Positions 33,501 to 46,539 of a DNA stretch of 64,000 nt are shown here, piece by piece. The translations under genes and the position numbers were made by a program. Source of the stretch: Basidiobolus meristosporus CBS 931.73 (Eukaryota > Basidiobolomycota > Basidiobolomycetes > Basidiobolales > Basidiobolaceae). The notes below the pieces were generated by a model. It was not told the origin of the DNA. It saw only the letters and a program-made list of their open reading frames with translations, and did not search any database. The stretch's first letter is position 1. Each line of letters starts with the position of its first letter. The DNA is taken from NCBI GenBank assembly GCA_002104905.1, contig MCFE01000249.1, positions 1-64,000 on the forward strand. The letters run 5' to 3'.

Positions 33501-36500
33501 ATGCTCTACCTCTGGGCTTTTATCTTCAGCGTTAAGGCTATCCGTATGCTGGGATTTCAGTGAAACAGCAAGCCTGGTTCCAGAAAGTACAAGTTGCTCG
33601 ATAAAATAATCACACAAACTATGATAGAATGTTTGTGATATCTTTTGGAATAAAGCTTCACAATTAATACTTCCTTGAGTCCACATCTCGACTTGCATCG
33701 TAAATAAGCCTTCTTTGGATCGGGTCGTGGAGTCATGAGAAAGATACTTAACAATGCCAGAATAGTCTAGCTCGTCACTAGAATCAGAGTAGCAAACTGG
33801 GATTTCATAGACAGGTTTTCCAAAAGGATCGAGAAGGGTCAATAGGACTCCGCCAACGCCTTGACCAACAAGTGTCTCTGTAGGATTCGGAGTTCGTGTC
33901 GGGAGACAATTGTAAAAAAAGGTCAACTCCCCTACCGGTAGTGGAGAGGTGGTTTCCCTATTGGAACCAATCAGTAAAATATACATTACAAGATACAGGT
34001 AAATACATACCTGCTCTCATTCTCCCTGTAGTCATCGGTGCTCATCTTGCCAAAATTACGGAAATAGTGCTTTTTGACAATATTTCTCACATCCGAGCCA
34101 CCGAGTGTTTTCAAGAATGTAAGCAAGTTTTGCTTCAAATACAGTAAAAACGCATAGGGGTTTTGCACGAGATTTGGAATATTAAACAGTCGAGAAAACG
34201 GTTGACGTTCAGTAGGCAGAATAAATTCCACATCCTAAGAAAAAATAATTTAAGAACGAACCCTACGAAAGCTGAAAATATCTGCTGAAACATACCGCCC
34301 TTGTTAACTTCAACGTAACGTTCCTAGCGAGGAAGGTGGATATGACAGGGAGAATAATGCTTCCAGTCAATTTTGATTCGACTAGTGCTGTCAACTCTTC
34401 GGTGATCCCACCACCAGGTGGATCTACTCCATACACCTCTAATATCAACTCTCGATTTTGCTCGGATGCACGTGTAGCCGATGTGCTTGAGAGGTTGGTA
34501 GATGATTTTCGTATGGCTGGTGAGGCAGGATATGATGATCTTGGCGTATCTTGCAAAGAGTTATGCTTCAACTCTGTATTATTATATGTGTAAATTGGTG
34601 AATCGTTGGGGTCGAGTCTGTGAAGCTGAGCAATCAAGTTGGCCGGGCTCCATAAATTAGTTCTAGGGTCGTCTGAATCGCCGTCATATTCGGAGATTAC
34701 GGTAACATCTACTTCTAACAATTTCATGTAAAATACCGAGTCGTTCTTAACAACCACAAAAAGGTTTTTCCTATTTGAAACGGAGAACGGATGAAGCACC
34801 ATAGCAGATATGGTGTTTAGTGCCTGATTTGGCTTTAGCCGCCAATGAAGTAGGAATGAACGTCTATACACAATCGGGCATTCAAACTCGCCGGGTTTGA
34901 AAATCTTCGATTTTCCGGCCCGACCTCTTGATTCCTTGAATTGTGCAATCGAAAATGCATCCATGAGCTCGGCGCCAGCTGGTTCGATTTCTTCTTCGGA
35001 GGAGGTGTTGGAAGACGAGTCATCATCGTCACTTTCAGAATCGGGGGATACTAGGTATTTGCTGAAAAATAACGAAGAGTTGAGCGTATGATCAAATTCA
35101 TGTATATGCCGCTTGAGCTTACCTGCAGATTCTTGTCTCGTTCAACCTGCGCAACAGGATTAAGCGATTGACACGTTTTGTCACTTTCGTGACACATTTT
35201 CGAGCATGCTGAATAATAGACGAGCGTTCTGTTCCTGTAATGGTCTTCGAATAAAAGCAGATCTGCAAATTAGAGGCCTGTGGTATCAAAAGAAGCCAGA
35301 ACATCTGCTTTCGGTCGTAGCTCAATTCATTCAAGGCGTCCATATCCTGGTCTTCAGATCCACCCATACTAATTCCTAGTCCTTGACAATTAGATCCTTC
35401 TGATTCATCCATATCTACAGAGGCACCTGGTCTTGGACTGCTCATCCCATTTTCCATCCGGGGGCTTGAGGATTCCAGATTGTTGTCAACTTCCTGGTCT
35501 TCCGTAACATAAAAACAGCTTTCAACTCTGTTTAGTCGATAAGGTAGCATGCTGGCATTGGCAAGCTCTTGGTAAAACATCTCCTTTCCGGATTTGTTTC
35601 TCACTAATAGTACCGGAATAGGGAAAGAGGTAGGAAAGTCTACGAAGGGATTCTTCGTCATTAGATATCCCTCTACTAATTTTAGTACGGGCTGTGTAAC
35701 AGGTCTCCAATAAAGTAACCCGTGAATGATTTCTTCTTTGATAAGCCATTCCAAGCGGTCCTTTGTCTCAGCTAGAGCATCCTGCTTATCTTGAGAAAGT
35801 GAGGCCAATTGCTTCCAATCTTCGGTTATTTGTTCCAACGGTGTTCTAGTAAGAAAGTAAGTAATGAAGGACATCAATTCTATCAGTTATGGGATATAAT
35901 TACCTGACGTTAGTGGACTCATTTTGCGATAATGGGCTCATATAGTGCATGTCTTCATAATCATCCACCTCGATTTTGGGAAGAGTCAAACAAACAATCT
36001 TCAAGGTAGCAGTCGTGCCATCTGCAGAAGCTAAGGGTGATGCTTCGGTGCCTATATCTACCGGGCTGAAGTCTATCACCTCTTCTTGATCAATGTACTC
36101 GTAAGAAGTGGGGAAATCAGATACAGGGACGCATACTTCCCCGTTCGCATAAGTGTCCTTCTTGGCAGGATTCGAGAAGACACATTCAATACGAATAAAT
36201 AGAGGGGTCTCTGAGCAATTCATGATGTTCGCTATGCAATCCTCGAATGTGTTGCTCATATTCTTTGGGCTTTTGTCTTGTCGTTCTTCCACTTTCGGAT
36301 TGAACAACGAGAAAGAGGCTTTCTTGAAGGATGGCCTGTAGTAGTACATATTACGAAGTTTGCCACTAGAGTCTTTGATGGGTTCAAAGAAATGGCCAAG
36401 GACGAGGTCAAATCTTTTTGAAATATCTCCGGGGAGTCTACGATTGATTAATATAGTCAACTTCAAATTTCACAATCAAGCAAATAACGCACTGAACCAA

Positions 36501-39500
36501 TATACCTCACACCGTCCGTCTGAATTTGTCGGGTCTGAACGTTCAAGTAATCCGTGATATCAATATTGATACTGGATCTATTACATAGAGATATTGCTTT
36601 ATCCAATTTCTCTGGAATAGAAGTATCGTTCTGCAATAGACTAGCATATGCCGATTTGATGAAGCTTGAAATGTACAGATTATTCAAGTTCCGAGAAAAC
36701 TTCAAAGCAGAGTCGGAAAGTCCTAAAGAGGGTGAATCAATAGGCTTCCCAGAAAATATCCTGATATGGTCTGTGTCGCGTATAGATTCCGGAATCAAAT
36801 CACTCTTCTTGCTTTCAAAGGAATCGATTGTGGCATTGTATTTGCCAATGTTTAGGAAGGAGTTCGAGATATTGGGTCGTATGCACTCCAATTGTACAAT
36901 TGGTAGGTATTCAAGATAGTCCTCCGTATTACCGTCGCTTTCGAGTGGCTTCTGCATTTCTCTCAGCAATACATGAAGGCTCGGAATACCTATCAACATG
37001 AACGATAAGGTATCCTGCAGCTTGACAAAGCAACGGTAACCAGAAATGTCCATCGCCAAATGATAGATCTCCTTATCAATATCTTCGAATTTGTGTGATA
37101 ATCTCTCTCGGATATGCTGGAAGAAGAGTCTTCCCTTGTTGGCTTCAGTACTTGAGCATACGATTTCTCCGTCTACGTGTTCAAATATCGACTTCTCCAT
37201 AAAATGATGGAATAACGCTAACCCGCGCTCGCGATGCGTAAGCTTTGCAAAGTCTTTCTCAACGAACCGCTCGTCTTGCCAGAATGCCGATTTCCGATAT
37301 TTGGCGGAATGTTTTTCGGTAGAAGATTGATCTGCATCAAGAAACGAAAGGATCGAATAGCCTTTAGGTGATGATTTGCTTCTTCCTCCAGCTACGTACT
37401 CGTTGTCACTCCATGACTTCTCATGCCTGTGGCTATCAGTATATGCTGGCAATAAAGTATCACCAAATAGCGCATCTAAAGCAAATGTATCACGATGCAT
37501 CTTTTTACAGAAAGGAACCTGGAATCCTGTGACCAAGAAAGGACTAAGCGGAAGCAGAGAGGCTACATCAAAGAAGGTAGGGACATATAGATCCCCAGTA
37601 GAACTCCTAATCTCGGAAACTATGCTAGCAGTCAAATCGGTCTGTCGTATGTCGATACTTTGGATTCGATCAAAAGTCACTAGTCTCGCTATGATACATT
37701 TGTCTGTTTGGAAGATGGTGTCTGATATGACTTTTGAATGGTCACCTATGTTTTCATCTTCACAAGGCTCGATCCATAGTTCGCTCGATACCTCTTGATT
37801 ATAATTATTAATATTTAGTACGTACTGCACTGCACATGTTCGTCTTAAAGCGCCAGAACTGGAAGGAAGCTCAATCTCTTTATAGAATGTGATTGAGCTG
37901 GCTTCCTTGGAGATTGGTAAGAAATCTTCAGTAATCCGCTTTTTACATAAATACTCGTAGGCCAATTGCTGAAGTGAAGGCTGCTCCTCATTTTCGTAAA
38001 GGAAATCATCTCGGGAAGACAGCCACATGCTATGGTAGGTTCTTAAATAGCATTTGGCAATCTTTTTTCTGAGATAATCGTATTCTTCCTCAACAATTTC
38101 CTTTTCCGACGGCAACGCTTTACCAGATGAAATATCATTCTCCAATTGCTCCAAGTCCTCCTTCTGTGTCCTCCCTGTAACCAGGAGCTCGTTCAGCGGC
38201 TTGTTGCAAATCAAGAATAGAGGAGTTGGGCTTCCACTTTCTCGTTCTCTTTCCTGCGACAACTGATTGATCTCCTCTATTGCCTGATAGAGATCACGTA
38301 AAAGTGCTCTCTTTCCCTGTAGATTCACGTTGAAGCAAGTGAGTTGTATGGTGATAACCCATCTATTGACTGGCTTCAAACGCAATTCGCAAAAGCTGGT
38401 TGACTGGTTGAATGATATATGCGGAGCTCGGATGGTCTTTATGTAAACGTTTTGGGCGACTTTGAACGACTTCCAGTTTGTCGTAATACAATGGTCCAGA
38501 TATTCGTATGCTTCTAGCAATTCGCCATCATAGGATGCTAAACTCTTTTCGGCGATCGTAATAAAAGACGGGAACCTTAATAATAAATGTACAGAGACTA
38601 CATCACAGCAATGCTTCCTGATGGCGTAGAGTTCGTTCGAGTCGAATGCATTCCAAAACTTTTTAAAGGACTCCTGATAATCTGGGTTATTTGATAGTGC
38701 GATAGACACATACGAAAGATCCTGCACGTGTGAGTAGTGGTTCCGATTCTCTTTTGGAAGCTTGAAAAGCGTATATTTCGTGTTGAAGGTGGCCAAGGAC
38801 TTGAGTATTTCGTCAGTTTCGAAAATAATCTTCAAGAATTTATGCAGAGTCAACGCTTTCTCTAGCAAGGGATTGCTTTTGTCGTCTCTGTACTGAGCAG
38901 TCTGCACATTTACAAAGTAAAATGCAAATGCAGTATAAGCCAAGATATTGATCTCAATCCTAGGGGATTTCAATCTGGAAGTGTGAGGTGTTTTCATGTC
39001 TGATCCCCAGAGTGCCTTGATTCTGTATTGAATTGTAACATTCGGAAGCCATGAAAGTGCCAAATTGATGTGAATTTTTTCGGATTTTCCATTGCGCCCA
39101 CCGGATAAGAGCACACTGTGGATCGAAAACCCTTGGCGAAGGCGCATTGTTAACAAATGACCCATATCAATGGATAACGGGTAGTCGCGATATCTTGTCA
39201 AAATAGCTTCGACCGCGGGGGAGTAACATTGAGGATCCCATGGAAATGGAGATATTGCCGTATATCCATAATTCAGATTGATTCCAGTATTTGTAAATCG
39301 TTCTCTTGGTAGATCACCCACCCTTTCACGGCCACCGTTGATAGCATTGAATCGATTTTCATTTCGGCCCCTGGAAAAGCAGGTTTCTTTGAATAGCAAA
39401 TGTCGATGATAAAAGTTGGGTGCGTGGTGACTGCTTGAGGCGTGTGTACTCCGAGAGTTGATATCTTCACAATCTGCGGCATACAGAAACTTCCCAGAAG

Positions 39501-40793
39501 TAGCAACAGCGATATAACGTAGAATCTCGTTATCGGGCACAAATCCGAATGCACATCCAGGATCAAAACCTCTGTCAGAGCCCACTTGAATAACGACCAC
39601 GGGTGAATTGGCGCTAGCGGATTTACGCAAGATATCTCTAGTATAATCATCAATACTGGAATTTATCACTCCGTCGGTAATAATCACAAGAGATGGCGCA
39701 AACTCTCTAGGGAGCAATCCAAGCCCAAACAAACCTGCCTGAAGACTATATGAGATGTGACCGTTGTTTGGACCATGTAGCGATAAAACACTCTCGGTTA
39801 TATGCGCGCTGTTACTGAACTCTACTGCGCCTGATTCGTGACCTTTTTGTCGAGAATTTCTCTTTTCACTGGCATATACATCGCTATTTTGCATTCGATG
39901 CCGAAGGACTATGAGCTCTTCCTGCAATTTGTCGAATTCATAGCGTAACTTCTCGGCAATGGCGCCGATATTCTGTCGAGTAACTGCTAAGCCTTGCACC
40001 AGAACTCTCATAGAGGGGAAATTCTTCAACACATTTGACTCAAATTGATTCTCGGTGAAATGAGTGCATTCAGCGATAACGCTTATGAGAATTTCTGGCT
40101 TCACCTAGATAGCATCAAAGTTATTTCTCAGTCTGTAGGAAGATAGAGAATGTTTAGATAGCTACTTCAATGGACTCTTCGGCACCATTTGACTTGAAAG
40201 CGAAAGGGCAAGATATTCCTTCAATGGAGCGGCAAAGCCTGCAAGAAAGAAAGGAGTTTAAACACCCTGTCACCTGAAAAAATGACGCACTTATATTTAC
40301 GTTTCATATATCTGGTCCAACAGGATGTGAGATCGGTAGGGATTGAGATTCGCGACTGAACCGCTAATGTCCACAACAAATACAAGGCGATGCTTGGTAG
40401 AAACCGTGCATATCTTTGTATGAGGGGTAAGTTTATATAAGGGACCAGTAGTCGGTTCGGGGGCTGCGATGGTTTTTGTTCTTGCGGTGGCCTTGTACGG
40501 TTCAGATCGGAAGTTATCTCCAGGACTTGAACATTCTCATCCTACCAAATTATCAGCGCCAGTTGAAACAGATGCACGAGGTATGTGGGAAATACCTGCA
40601 ATTCTTCGAGGTTTAGAGGTCTGAAAAGGCGAGATAAAAGCCATTGTTCGTGCTCGTTTCTATTAAACAGCAGCGGCTCTTTCAAGAGTAAAGTCAAACT
40701 CTTGACTTCTACACTCTACAGTTATACAAGTTACCAAATGAAACAAAGCAACCGGGGAAAGGATCACAATAGTTTACATACTTCTAAATCCAT
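30584..40793 (-). CDS. SZT2-like protein (KICSTOR scaffold, TORC1 amino-acid branch)
   Basis: SZT2 in animals is the large scaffold of KICSTOR, which tethers GATOR1 to lysosomes so that TORC1 responds to amino acids. This minus-strand gene encodes roughly 3,100 residues in about ten exons. The main coding blocks are 40104-36506, 36437-35900, about 35877-35119, 34964-34263, 34231-33986, 33986-31059 and 31039-30584. Near the N-terminus is a von Willebrand A-like fold with VFVVDISGS, then VIITDGV and CAFGFVPDNEILRYIA, the spacing found in SZT2. The C-terminal half has RYARNRVFKG and a long Ser/Thr-rich linker near 32400-33100. The first exons (40793 to about 40300) are tentative, because more than one splice choice bridges from the LNLEELQ exon to the VFVVDISGS exon. 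Assignment rests on overall architecture and motifs; partners cannot be checked here. Confidence 0.75.
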
Positions 40794-41186
40794 GTAATTA
40801 TTACCAAAATTGTTGAGAATCCAAGTACATGTGCTCAATAAGCCTTTATCAGTGTTTGGTAGAGAATAATGCAAGTCGAGCGGACGAATTCTTCGGCACT
40901 AAATTGGCGAATATGTAGACTTCCCAAATTGAGTGGACTATTTTGTATGATCGAATGCACTGCTGATAAGACCAGTCAAATGGCCGCCAAAATAATAAGA
41001 TCCTAAACATGAATATATGCAAACAACGAAGATAAACCGAGCGTGAAAATTGATGGATATATGCATTGCAGATAGCTAAACATTCACCAGGGCTCTCGGG
41101 ATGAAATAAAGCAGTTTATTTACATTGGGAATAGTGAAAGTCAAATGAGAGTGTGTTCAATGCGGAGAATGGTCAGTATGTAGGAA
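40794..41186. other. Intergenic between SZT2-like and SUMO ligase genes
   Basis: No gene recognised. It should contain the SZT2-like promoter and the 3' region of the SUMO ligase gene. Confidence 0.4.
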
Positions 41187-43744
41187 TCATGATTTCATAT
41201 GGAACTCAAGCCAGCACCCGTCTGCTCTGCGACCCCTGACATAATTAGCGTGTGGTGTGAGTTCCAAATCCATTATAACCGGACTAGAGTCAAAAGGATG
41301 AGCTACCATGCACAAGAAAAAGACACAATACGAGCCTTACTCTGATATCTCAGCAAGGATATTTTCCAACATTATATCGCATCGTAGCTCCTCTAGTGGA
41401 AGATCGCGCTCACATATAGGGCATTCCAACGTGGCTTTGATTGCATTAACATGCAAATAGGCAGTCATATCAAAGCACTAGGTGTTGGGGTAATTTAGAT
41501 AATGCTGTAGAAAGAAAAGCCTCAAGATCAAATTACCGAAAGATGTTTGCAGTGGATTCCACGGACAGGTGTACGGATTCTCTGATGGCTGATTGGGCAG
41601 CGTAGACTAATCCAAATCGAAGGCTGGGATATGGTAATAATGTTGTCGTCACTCTCAGCAGACGAGGAAGCAGCGACTTGGTCTTGCATAATCTGGGGCT
41701 TTGCTGCTAGTTGATGAACTAAAATAAGAGAGTTAGCAACTCTTCCACTTGTTTGTAGCCTTATGAGGACAAATACCTAGCTCTTTCCCTTGCTCGGCCT
41801 TTATACATCTGTTTCTTATGTCGTTTTCCAAGTGACTGATCGGCCGGTAAGCATTGATCTTGACAGCCAACTTGATACTCTGCTTGAGAGTGGTTAGTGC
41901 ATATCAAGTACAGAATGAATAACCAAGGGCCAAACCTTTGCATTGTCCTGATACCCGTCCACTAGGCTGACCTCGAGCTTGTTTTTTTTCAAGCAATAGC
42001 TCGAAATATCAGCATAATATCGCTCGCGCTTCTCAGCCAGGCTCGTCTCGATTGGTATCGGGGAGCCATTCACCGTAACTTCCATCTCAGGCCATAATGT
42101 ATCCATGTTTTTCTTCGAGAATACTAGGAACACGCTCATAGGTTCGGTCGGCTGCTCGGATTTTGGCACCCTGTTCAGGCAGAGCTTTTAATTTAGGACA
42201 ACTGGTGAGGATATACGAACTTTCGAATTACCTTGGCAGTGAGTTGAATTCGACATCCGATAGATCGAAGCACGCAGGACCTGAATTGCCCAAGGTAAAG
42301 AATGGCACCAGAAACCTCTGGAGGATTGGTAGACACTTCTCGGGCTCGGTACACTCCATTAACTGAGTGCTTTCTTCCTTGATCCCAACTAAGGGAGTTT
42401 CGTTTTGTAGGCAAGACATCATTTCAAGTTCGGAATCGGTAAACGAAGCCTCAGTTTTAATAGCTGTATCCACTTCATCCAATGATTCAACGGCTCCGCC
42501 TATTCTTCGGAGCATTTCACCGGTGTCACCAATGAACAAAGGTGGCAATAAACAGGATGGTGGGCTGCTCATAAGAGGTCTTGGAATGACGCTTATAGTT
42601 GGTGGTGAAAAGTGCGGAGTATGCACAATTTGGCTTATCATCGAGCTTGTCTCGTCATTGGTTAACCAGTCATTCTCGATAGCAGGCAGGATTGGAGGTG
42701 GGTCTATAGGGTTATTCGAGAGTTCGCACATAGTTGTATACATGCGAGTCACAATCTCTAGAGGTTGCTGGGTTAGTTCAGTTGAAAGTAACCATCGCTG
42801 GGCCCTTGCGAGTCCTACCTCTACGTCGTGGCTGGATGAGGGGCAAATGTTGATATACAACCCTTAGCACCTGCCAACCGTAATTCACGTTGTAGCCTAG
42901 CTTTCTGCTTCTACGAACGATAATCTGTTTAACGTAAAGAGTATGTTAGCATAAAGATGTAGATTGATGACGCGCCTGGTTGGAAGGTATGGTTTACTTT
43001 TAAACAATGAATAAGGGTTTTTTCCGTATGTAGGCAATACGCTGAATCAGACTGGCACCACGTATAGAGATTCATACACGCGTGGAGGTAAGTGCGGGAT
43101 CTGTTCAACTTCTGAGCCAGACCTTTCAGGCGATTATTGATCCCAAGAATAGTAGTGTTATCATACTGCCTTCGTAAGGCAGACATGTCGATGCGGCCGG
43201 GTGGTGCCATTTCTCTCTGGTCTACGTTCAGTTCAACAATTCTTGGTGCTGAGGAGCGATGTTCAAGTGGAAACCTGTCGTTTTCATACGGTTGGATTTC
43301 TTGAGAGTGTCTACGAAGGTTCTTCTGGTCTTCAGGAACCTCCATGTAAGGAGAGTCTGGAAAAAACTCTGGTTCATTAATAAGCCAAGCTTGTGTATTT
43401 CTAGACTCTGGGTATTGAGAGGAAAATCTGTTCGAAGCTTGTTGCACTCGAGAGGAATAACTTCCATAAGGATGTGAGCGAATCATGGTAGAGCTTTGCC
43501 TAGGAGAGCTCTGTCGGAAACCACGGTGCGTCCTACGTTGGTTTGTCGGAGGCTCATAGTACTGGTAACTACCAGCATTAGAAGATAAACTAGGAAGTGG
43601 ATGTCGCTGCCGATTGGTTCTAGGTTGAACTTGTGGCAAAGTGGGGGGAAAAGAAATAGGATATTGAGGCAGATCATTGTCAGACTCATCCTCTTCGGGG
43701 GACCAGTATCCCTCCGAAGGCCTACCATAAGCTTCAAAGTGCAT
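41187..43744 (-). CDS. PIAS/ZMIZ-like SUMO E3 ligase (SP-RING)
   Basis: SP-RING proteins bind the SUMO-loaded Ubc9 and pass SUMO to nuclear targets. The gene has several short introns. The SP-RING is unmistakable in the exons near 41620-41350: CPISHQRIRTPVRG, HCKHLSCFDMTAYL, then CPICERDLPLEELRCD. Before it (42169-41894) is a PINIT-like segment with WPEMEVTVNGSPI. The N-terminal 170 residues are rich in Ser, Arg and Pro. They are followed by a helical segment (NNRLKGLAQKLNR ... LYTWCQ ... LIHCLK) that resembles the N-terminal domain of animal ZMIZ1/2 rather than a SAP domain. The C-terminus reads through a small last exon to a TGA at 41187. The start at MHFEAYGRPS is the first ATG of the open frame. 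The PIAS-family call is firm; the ZMIZ affinity is tentative. Confidence 0.82.
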
Positions 43745-44053
43745 CCAACGAAAGTAGCTAAAACAAAGTAACCAGTGTGTAACAATCTGGGCCTTATATT
43801 AATAGTAGACTCCAAGTCGATATTTGCATGATTCCAAGAGAAGACAGTAATATAGGAGTAGTGAATATTCTGGTCAATACATATTTATTATGGCAATGAT
43901 GATGCACATTGCCGAAATCCACCGACAGTCACAGATACAATAGTCTCAGGTAAGGCAAATTGGAGTAATTTGATACGAGCTCCAGAATGCATATCAGTGC
44001 TAAATCAAATGTCCTTGATTACTTCCCAGATACAGCGAACAATACACGCGTTG
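43745..44053. other. Intergenic between MePCE-like and SUMO ligase genes
   Basis: No gene is seen. Presumed promoter of the SUMO ligase gene and 3' region of the methyltransferase gene. Confidence 0.4.
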
Positions 44054-45117
44054 CTATTTAGCAAGCTTACGAAAAAGGTAGAGAGGGCGAGAGAACCCTA
44101 GTGCAGGCGTGGTTAGCATCTCCCATTTGATTCAGTGGTGGGGCAATCCTACCCTTCGAGTCGGTTTCAGGGACCCCTAACAATTCGCAGTGTTGAAATC
44201 CAATGGTGTGGGTCAAATAAACCTCGAATTGTTCCGGCCTGAGCTGAATCCGCTTGTAATTTTCCCAAATCTCCTGCATCAATCGGTGTGAGCAGCCAAG
44301 CACTGAAAAAGAAAGATATAGCAAGTGCACTCACCGGGGTCAGATGGCTTCTCCGATAATATGAGCTCCATGGCTGTGGCTCCAGAATGAATACCCCATC
44401 ATCACTGAGTGAATCATGGATTTTTTGGAACAGTTGTTTGATTCCCCCGTCGCCTTGATTCAGATGAATCCATTTGGTGACACTAAGGCTACAAAGAGCT
44501 TAGTGCAAGTTTTTACTCGACTGTTTGGACCTGTCCCAATTACCATAATATGACATCGTATTTTGAAACACATTCTTCATCGTCCTGCACCCAATTGCAA
44601 GCACGAAACTGGATGTTATGGGGAAGTGGCGGATTGTCGTGAGATACGCCATCTTGGTTGAGAAGTCTGGCTTGATGTTTGAGGTGTGCCCAACTCTTCG
44701 TAATCAGAGTTTCGTCTATGTCAACTCCAATGATTTCTTTGGGGCGATGTCGCAGTGCTAACGATGCAAGCAGTTAAACTAGCGTCGCAAACAGCCTAAC
44801 CTTGAGTGTTGGACTTTACCAAGCTCCACCGCTACGTAGCCAGCATTGCAACCAATGTCGAGTACAACCTTCCCTTCAACCCACTTCTGTATCAACTCTA
44901 GTCTTGGATCTTTTCTTTTATTCCGATACCCATAGTACTGAGGATAGTTTCCAAAGATGTACTTGGTTGCTTTCTCCTTCTTTTTCTCTTTGGCTCCCTG
45001 GCTGTGAAACGCAGCTTTTGAGCCCAACAGCTTTTTTCTAGGCCGGTTTAAATCGAGTCGGGGCCTTTTTTTCGATTGCACACAAGCTGTGTGCTGGAGG
45101 TATGGGTTGGTTGACAT
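44054..45117 (-). CDS. Bin3/MePCE-type RNA 5'-phosphate methyltransferase
   Basis: Bin3-family enzymes methylate the gamma-phosphate of 5' triphosphate RNAs (7SK in animals; fission yeast Bmc1 is a telomerase and U6 factor). At least five exons run on the minus strand. The first (45117-44820) has a basic N-terminus, then the substrate-binding [11 protein letters not shown] and the SAM motif [11 protein letters not shown]. Later exons give [36 protein letters not shown], and [17 protein letters not shown] final intron with acceptor near 44105 leads to the canonical ending [10 protein letters not shown] and a TAG at 44054. An alternative unspliced reading would end at 44067 without the family's last motif. 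It is divergent from PER1 with only 231 bases between starts. Confidence 0.9.
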
Positions 45118-45348
45118 GTGTAGTGGTACAATGCTAGCACGGACAACACCTGCAGTTTATACTGCTCGTAGCAGTCCAGGGATATCGGAAAACATGTGGC
45201 GGCAATTCGTCTATCTTTCGGATAAATAGCGATTTTTTTCCGAGTCGCTTGAGTGATTGGATTTGTTTATTATTTCAAAGGCTGGATAAATGCTGGTTTG
45301 CTGGTTTTTCCTTAGCACATCTCATTTCTGCTTGCCTCTATTGAACTC

Positions 45349-46296
45349 ATGATAAAGTGCTCGGGAAAACCTTTAGTAGCAGTGCTTTTGCTAGTCTGCT
45401 TTGTCACCTACACCTACGGCTCCTATGGTGATAGACAACCTGTTTTCAACGATTGCGTGAGCAACTGCGAAAGGAGTGTATGTGCCAGCAACCCGGTGTT
45501 ACCTCTATCCTTACGCCTCACCTTGTGGAGCTGTGTGGATAATTGCAAATACGATTGTATGCGACAGATTACCGAGAAAGCAACAGAAACAGGGGAGCCG
45601 ATTGTCCAATACTACGGCAAGTGGCCTTTCTTACGACTATTTGGCATGCAAGAGCCGGCTAGTGTTCTATTTAGCGTGCTCAACGGTTGGGGCCATTGGT
45701 ACCACTGGAAAGTCATCAAAACTCGTATACCGAACACTTATTTCCTGAAGCCATTCTATTATGGTTACGCAATTGTGGGTATGAACGCTTGGCTGTGGTC
45801 TAGCGTTTTCCATACTCGTGATACCCCCCTTACGGAGAAGCTAGATTACTTCTCTGCTGCACTAACCATACTCTATGGATTGTTCGTTGCAGTGCTGAGG
45901 GCATCTCACACTACCAACAGAAAGAAGCAGGTTTTCATTGGCATTCTTCACTTGATCCCCTTCGTGTTACACGTTAGCTACCTAAGCTTCTACAAGTTTG
46001 ACTATGGTTATAATATGAAAGCTAGTGTCGGTATAGGTATGCTTCACAACGTTGCTTGGACGATTACCGCCATTAGAAGCACTGGCCATCCTTACCGCTG
46101 GAGACCTATTGCGAGTGCCATCATCTTGACCATGGCGATGTCACTTGAACTATTCGATTTCCCACCCATCTTCGAGGCCCTGGACGCACATTCTTTATGG
46201 CACGCCGCAACTGTTCCAATACTGTTTTACTGGTACACTTACCTTATCGAGGATGCCCGTTGGGACTCGACCAAGATGCGGCCGAAAAAGAACTAG
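45349..46296 (+). CDS. PER1: GPI-anchor lipid remodelling protein Per1 (PGAP3-like)
   Basis: Per1 removes an acyl chain from GPI anchors in the ER (yeast) or Golgi (animals) and belongs to the CREST membrane hydrolase superfamily. The 315-residue protein is intronless. It has a cleavable-looking signal peptide (about residues 8-24), a Cys-rich luminal segment (CVSNCERSVC, CVDNCKYDC), then QYYGKWPF. Next come about seven membrane spans with the family motifs WLWSSVFHTRDTPLTEKLDY, LELFDFPP and DAHSLWHAATVP, which hold the conserved His and Asp residues. The length is normal for the family. Confidence 0.93.
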   Translation: MIKCSGKPLVAVLLLVCFVTYTYGSYGDRQPVFNDCVSNCERSVCASNPVLPLSLRLTLWSCVDNCKYDCMRQITEKATETGEPIVQYYGKWPFLRLFGMQEPASVLFSVLNGWGHWYHWKVIKTRIPNTYFLKPFYYGYAIVGMNAWLWSSVFHTRDTPLTEKLDYFSAALTILYGLFVAVLRASHTTNRKKQVFIGILHLIPFVLHVSYLSFYKFDYGYNMKASVGIGMLHNVAWTITAIRSTGHPYRWRPIASAIILTMAMSLELFDFPPIFEALDAHSLWHAATVPILFYWYTYLIEDARWDSTKMRPKKN

Positions 46297-46539
46297 ACAC
46301 GTGGTGGAATTTTGGAAGATCTCTATTAAATTTCTGCTCATTAAACAATGCAGTGCTAATGCAATCTTAGAGTGACAATAGCAATCTCCAATGAATGTAG
46401 TTTATCTTGTTTTGTGGGATTCGGGAAGAAATGAAAGGAAGTGATGGTTGTCACTTGAAAGGTTAATGTACATTAATGGTTTGTCGTTATATATACGAAG
46501 GAGTGGCACAGAAAGATTAACCAGAAAATAAAGATTGCT

